From the NCBI GenBank assembly GCA_031270615.1, contig JAISXE010000019.1, positions 1 through 7,281 of the forward strand: a DNA stretch of 7,281 nt. The letters run 5' to 3'. The translations under genes were made by a program, and so were the position numbers. Below are positions 6,029 through 7,281 of the stretch, one piece after another. This DNA comes from Spirochaetia bacterium. GTDB taxonomy: Bacteria > Spirochaetota > Spirochaetia > DTKZ01. The number at the start of each line of letters is the position of its first letter. Position 1 is the stretch's first letter. The notes under the pieces are model-generated. The model had not been told where the DNA came from. It made no database searches and saw nothing but the letters and a program-made list of their open reading frames with translations.

Positions 6029-6637
6029 TTATTTGTAGCCGATCATCCCCGCCGGGTCTTTTCTGCTCGAGGCCGCACTCAGCGCGTCAACCAGCTCTAT
6101 TTTGCCCACGCGGACCAGCGCGACCGCGCTGTAGCCCTTCGGCAGCCCAAGGCTTTCCTTGTATTTCCCGTTTACGGTGTCAATGGGGCCGGTGTAGATG
6201 CGCGAACCCAGGCCCAGGGCCTGCGCGGCCAGATAGACGTTCTGCGTCGCCAGAGCGCAGTCAAGCACCACGCCCTTGTCGGCATCTGCGCCCTCGCCGG
6301 AAATAACGATAATGATATTGCCCTCGCCGATGTTGGGGATGATGCCCTTCGCGAGCGCGGCGTCGTCCTTTACCACCGTGAAATGCCAGGGCTGCCGGTT
6401 GCGGGCGCTGGGCGAGCGCAGGCCGGCCTGGAGAATCGAGTTCGTCTCATCGTCCGTGATTTTCGCTGCCAGGAATTTTCCCGGCGCAGTGGCGTAGTTC
6501 CCGGTGATGGTTGTAAGCGCCTTGCTGTTTGCCGCCGCCGCGTCCGCCGAAGCGGCCAGGGTATTTGCCGTTTCGCTCTTGCACGCGGGTATAAGGCAGA
6601 AGGCGGCAAAGGCCGCGGCCAAAATTTTCGTTTTCAT
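6029..6637 (-). CDS. Predicted lipoprotein of the nitroreductase family
   Basis: The product is 202 aa. A basic start MKTK and hydrophobic stretch end in CLIPAC, with Cys19 as a plausible lipidation site for a spirochaete. An Ala-rich linker follows. The nitroreductase-fold core shows ILQAGLRSPSARNRQPWHFT (68-87), the family's aPSa.N.QPW FMN-site motif, and later DCALATQNVYLAAQALGLGS (126-145). The C-terminus KDPAGMIGYK is also family-like. The N-terminal RRSxRxF loop, which normally contributes an FMN-phosphate arginine, is not recognisable: residues 40-60 read ALTTITGNYATAPGKFLAAK. Such enzymes are flavoproteins reducing nitro, quinone or related substrates with NAD(P)H, but an exported form would need flavin and electrons outside the cytoplasm. 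The substrate is unknown. Shine-Dalgarno GGAGGAG (6644-6650) sits 6 nt before the ATG. The gene has its own promoter and no clear terminator. Confidence 0.88.
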   Translation of the reverse strand: MKTKILAAAFAAFCLIPACKSETANTLAASADAAAANSKALTTITGNYATAPGKFLAAKITDDETNSILQAGLRSPSARNRQPWHFTVVKDDAALAKGIIPNIGEGNIIIVISGEGADADKGVVLDCALATQNVYLAAQALGLGSRIYTGPIDTVNGKYKESLGLPKGYSAVALVRVGKIELVDALSAASSRKDPAGMIGYK

Positions 6638-6662
6638 GGATGACTCCTCCGAAAAGCGTATT

Positions 6663-6682
6663 ATTCTTTCACGATGAAGAAT
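6663..6682. promoter_or_regulatory. Imperfect palindrome over the nitroreductase start site (possible operator)
   Basis: ATTCTTTCA (6663-6671) and TGAAGAAT (6675-6682) form an inverted repeat with one extra T. It overlaps the -10 box and the expected transcription start of the nitroreductase promoter, a position suited to a repressor. The role is inferred from position only. Confidence 0.35.
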
Positions 6683-6707
6683 ACCCCCGGAAAAAAACGG
6701 ATGTCAA
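6678..6707 (-). promoter_or_regulatory. Sigma70-type promoter of the nitroreductase lipoprotein gene
   Basis: On the minus strand a perfect TTGACA (6702-6707) and TATTCT (6678-6683) are separated by 18 bp. Initiation would fall near 6671, leaving a leader of about 34 nt with a strong Shine-Dalgarno. Confidence 0.65.
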
Positions 6708-6718
6708 GGCAGGCGGCC

Positions 6719-6932
6719 AGGGCCAGCGCATATAAATGAACGCGGGGAGGATTGAAGCACGGACCACGCGGACGGCACTGACGACAAAAAGAAAAAAGGG
6801 GGGAACCGGGCTTTTTGCATGACATTTCCCAGTATAGGCCTTGAGTTTGTCCGTATTTTCCGCGTGGTCGGTGGTTTTTCTTATTCTTCGCGCGTAAGGC
6901 GCGGGAGTAAAAAGTTTATATGCGCTGGCCCT
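6719..6932. repeat. 214-bp element bounded by 18-bp perfect inverted repeats
   Basis: AGGGCCAGCGCATATAAA (6719-6736) is the exact reverse complement of 6915-6932. A second, inner inverted pair is GACCACGCGGA (6762-6772) with 6859-6869. The interior also holds an A/G-rich run (6784-6803), an AACCGGGCTTT module (6804-6814) shared with the two other repeat islands, and dispersed-repeat copy B. There is no supported gene; an open minus-strand frame through here runs antisense to the riboswitch and has repeat-derived sequence. The element fills the gap between the divergent nitroreductase and thiamine-transport promoters. Confidence 0.8.
6844..6905. repeat. Dispersed repeat, copy B (right of nitroreductase gene)
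   Basis: Same orientation as copy A at 5921-5983, with the shared core at 6864-6887 and the shared 3' part AAGGCG-GGG. It lies inside the 18-bp-bounded element, and part of it forms the inner inverted repeat with 6762-6772. Confidence 0.7.
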
Positions 6933-6940
6933 TGCAGGGC

Positions 6941-6969
6941 TTGACGGCAGGCAAAAAAAACGGTATTTT
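6941..6969 (+). promoter_or_regulatory. Sigma70-type promoter of the TPP-controlled operon
   Basis: TTGACG (6941-6946), a 17-bp spacer containing eight A in a row, and TATTTT (6964-6969). Initiation is expected near 6976, just ahead of the conserved aptamer. A small palindrome GCCCTtgcAGGGC (6928-6940) touches the -35. Confidence 0.7.
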
Positions 6970-6977
6970 ATTTTTAA

Positions 6978-7078
6978 AGAATGGGGTGCTGGATGGTTCC
7001 GGCTGAGAATGGGCGGTTTGACGCCTGTAACCCGTATAACCTGATCCGGATAATGCCGGCGGAGGGAAAATCCTGCCA
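6978..7078 (+). ncRNA. TPP riboswitch (THI-box aptamer)
   Basis: The conserved THI-box elements occur in order: GGGGTGC (6983-6989), GGCTGAGA (7001-7008), ACCCGT (7030-7035), ACCTGATCCGGATAATGCC (7039-7057) and GGAGGGAA (7061-7068). P2 can form between GGGG (6983-6986) and CCC (7031-7033), and P3 between 6988-6993 and 6998-7003. An optional P3a lies at 7012-7015 with 7022-7025, and P5 is CCGG (7046-7049) with CCGG (7056-7059). The P1 strands are not obvious; pairing may be weak. The aptamer binds thiamine pyrophosphate. A terminator right after it implies that TPP turns the downstream transporter off. Confidence 0.96.
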
Positions 7079-7085
7079 AAACCCC

Positions 7086-7118
7086 AACGCCCGCGTTATC
7101 CACGCGAGGCGTTTTTTT
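7086..7118 (+). terminator. Intrinsic terminator of the TPP riboswitch, overlapping the RBS
   Basis: AACGCCCGCGT (7086-7096) pairs with ACGCGAGGCGTT (7102-7113) in 11 bp with one bulged A (7107) and a 5-nt loop. Seven T (7112-7118) follow directly. The next base is the A of the ATG start codon. The only Shine-Dalgarno-like sequence, GAGG (7106-7109), lies in the 3' arm, so the hairpin would also hide it. The 5' arm CGCCC (7088-7092) could pair instead with GGGCG (7011-7015) in the aptamer, a possible antiterminator; this pairing is inferred. Confidence 0.9.
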
Positions 7119-7281
7119 ATGAACGGACTTCCCGGCGCGGGAGAAATAATCGCGGCGCTTGTCGAGCTTGCGCGCAGCGGCATTCTGTGGGACTCGGTTC
7201 TTGCGAGCCTGGGGCGGGTCGCCTGGGGGCTTTTTATCGGGCTTGGCCTGGGCGTCCCGCTGGGACTCGCAAGCGGGGCCG
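7119..7281 (+). CDS. ABC-transporter permease, thiamine/precursor uptake (ThiX/SsuC-like), 5' part only
   Basis: The first 54 residues are visible; the gene leaves the window at the right edge. SVLASLGRVAWGLFIGLGLG (26-45), followed by VPLGL, is the typical start of the SsuC/TauC/ThiX type of inner-membrane permease (BPD_transp_1), with an N-terminal amphipathic stretch and the first membrane helix from about residue 34. Together with the TPP riboswitch this points to a ThiXYZ-type importer of thiamine or of its pyrimidine precursor HMP. The substrate-binding protein and ATPase should lie downstream. The ATG at 7119 directly follows the terminator T-run. The only upstream Shine-Dalgarno, GAGG, is 9 nt away, inside the terminator stem. 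The permease call is firm; the exact substrate is inferred from regulation. Confidence 0.88.
   Translation, partial: MNGLPGAGEIIAALVELARSGILWDSVLASLGRVAWGLFIGLGLGVPLGLASGA

Noticed and set aside
6719..6932. Complete insertion sequence
   Set aside because: The interior is only 178 bp and encodes no transposase, and no target-site duplication is seen beside the arms.
6669..7103. Minus-strand open frame of 144 codons
   Set aside because: It runs antisense through the TPP riboswitch and the inverted-repeat element, and its product has the repeat-derived TTDH pattern. It has no family resemblance.

Overview
The window comes from a fairly GC-rich bacterial chromosome. It looks like a host-associated spirochaete of the termite-gut Treponema type, but this is an inference. 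It rests on two predicted lipoproteins with loose, spirochaete-like lipoboxes and on intergenic regions crowded with palindromic repeats. No rRNA, tRNA, CRISPR array, transposase or phage gene is visible.

Layout. On the minus strand, reading from right to left, lie a small lipoprotein of the nitroreductase fold (6029-6637), a PF13303-type 'PTS EIIC-like' membrane protein (4506-5558), a DUF4349 lipoprotein (3558-4430), an unrecognised three-helix membrane protein (2892-3554), the tRNA-modification GTPase MnmE (1130-2518), and a uroporphyrinogen-decarboxylase-superfamily protein running off the left edge (1-733). The middle three probably form one transcription unit: DUF4349 and the 220-aa protein are 3 bp apart, and the EIIC-like gene is 75 bp upstream of DUF4349. 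On the plus strand at the right edge, a sigma70-type promoter, a TPP (THI-box) riboswitch, an intrinsic terminator and the start of an ABC-transporter permease follow one another. This is the head of a thiamine or thiamine-precursor uptake operon.

The intergenic DNA is the most unusual part. Three gaps are each bounded by a long inverted repeat with its own sequence: 15/15 bp around 871-1125, 14/15 bp around 2720-2856, and 18/18 bp around 6719-6932. The first holds four strong hairpins, two of which share a 21-nt core. A related block without terminal repeats lies at 5697-5856; its modules are in the same order, and one hairpin stem differs by two compensatory base-pair changes. A further pair of direct repeats (5921-5983 and 6844-6905) flanks the nitroreductase gene. 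The 18-bp inverted repeat sits between two divergent promoters, with a TTGAC -35 element just outside each arm.

Gene functions appear mostly unrelated (tRNA modification, membrane proteins, vitamin uptake). The only well-supported regulatory circuit is TPP control of the right-edge transporter. There the same hairpin that terminates transcription also contains the likely ribosome-binding site of the first gene.
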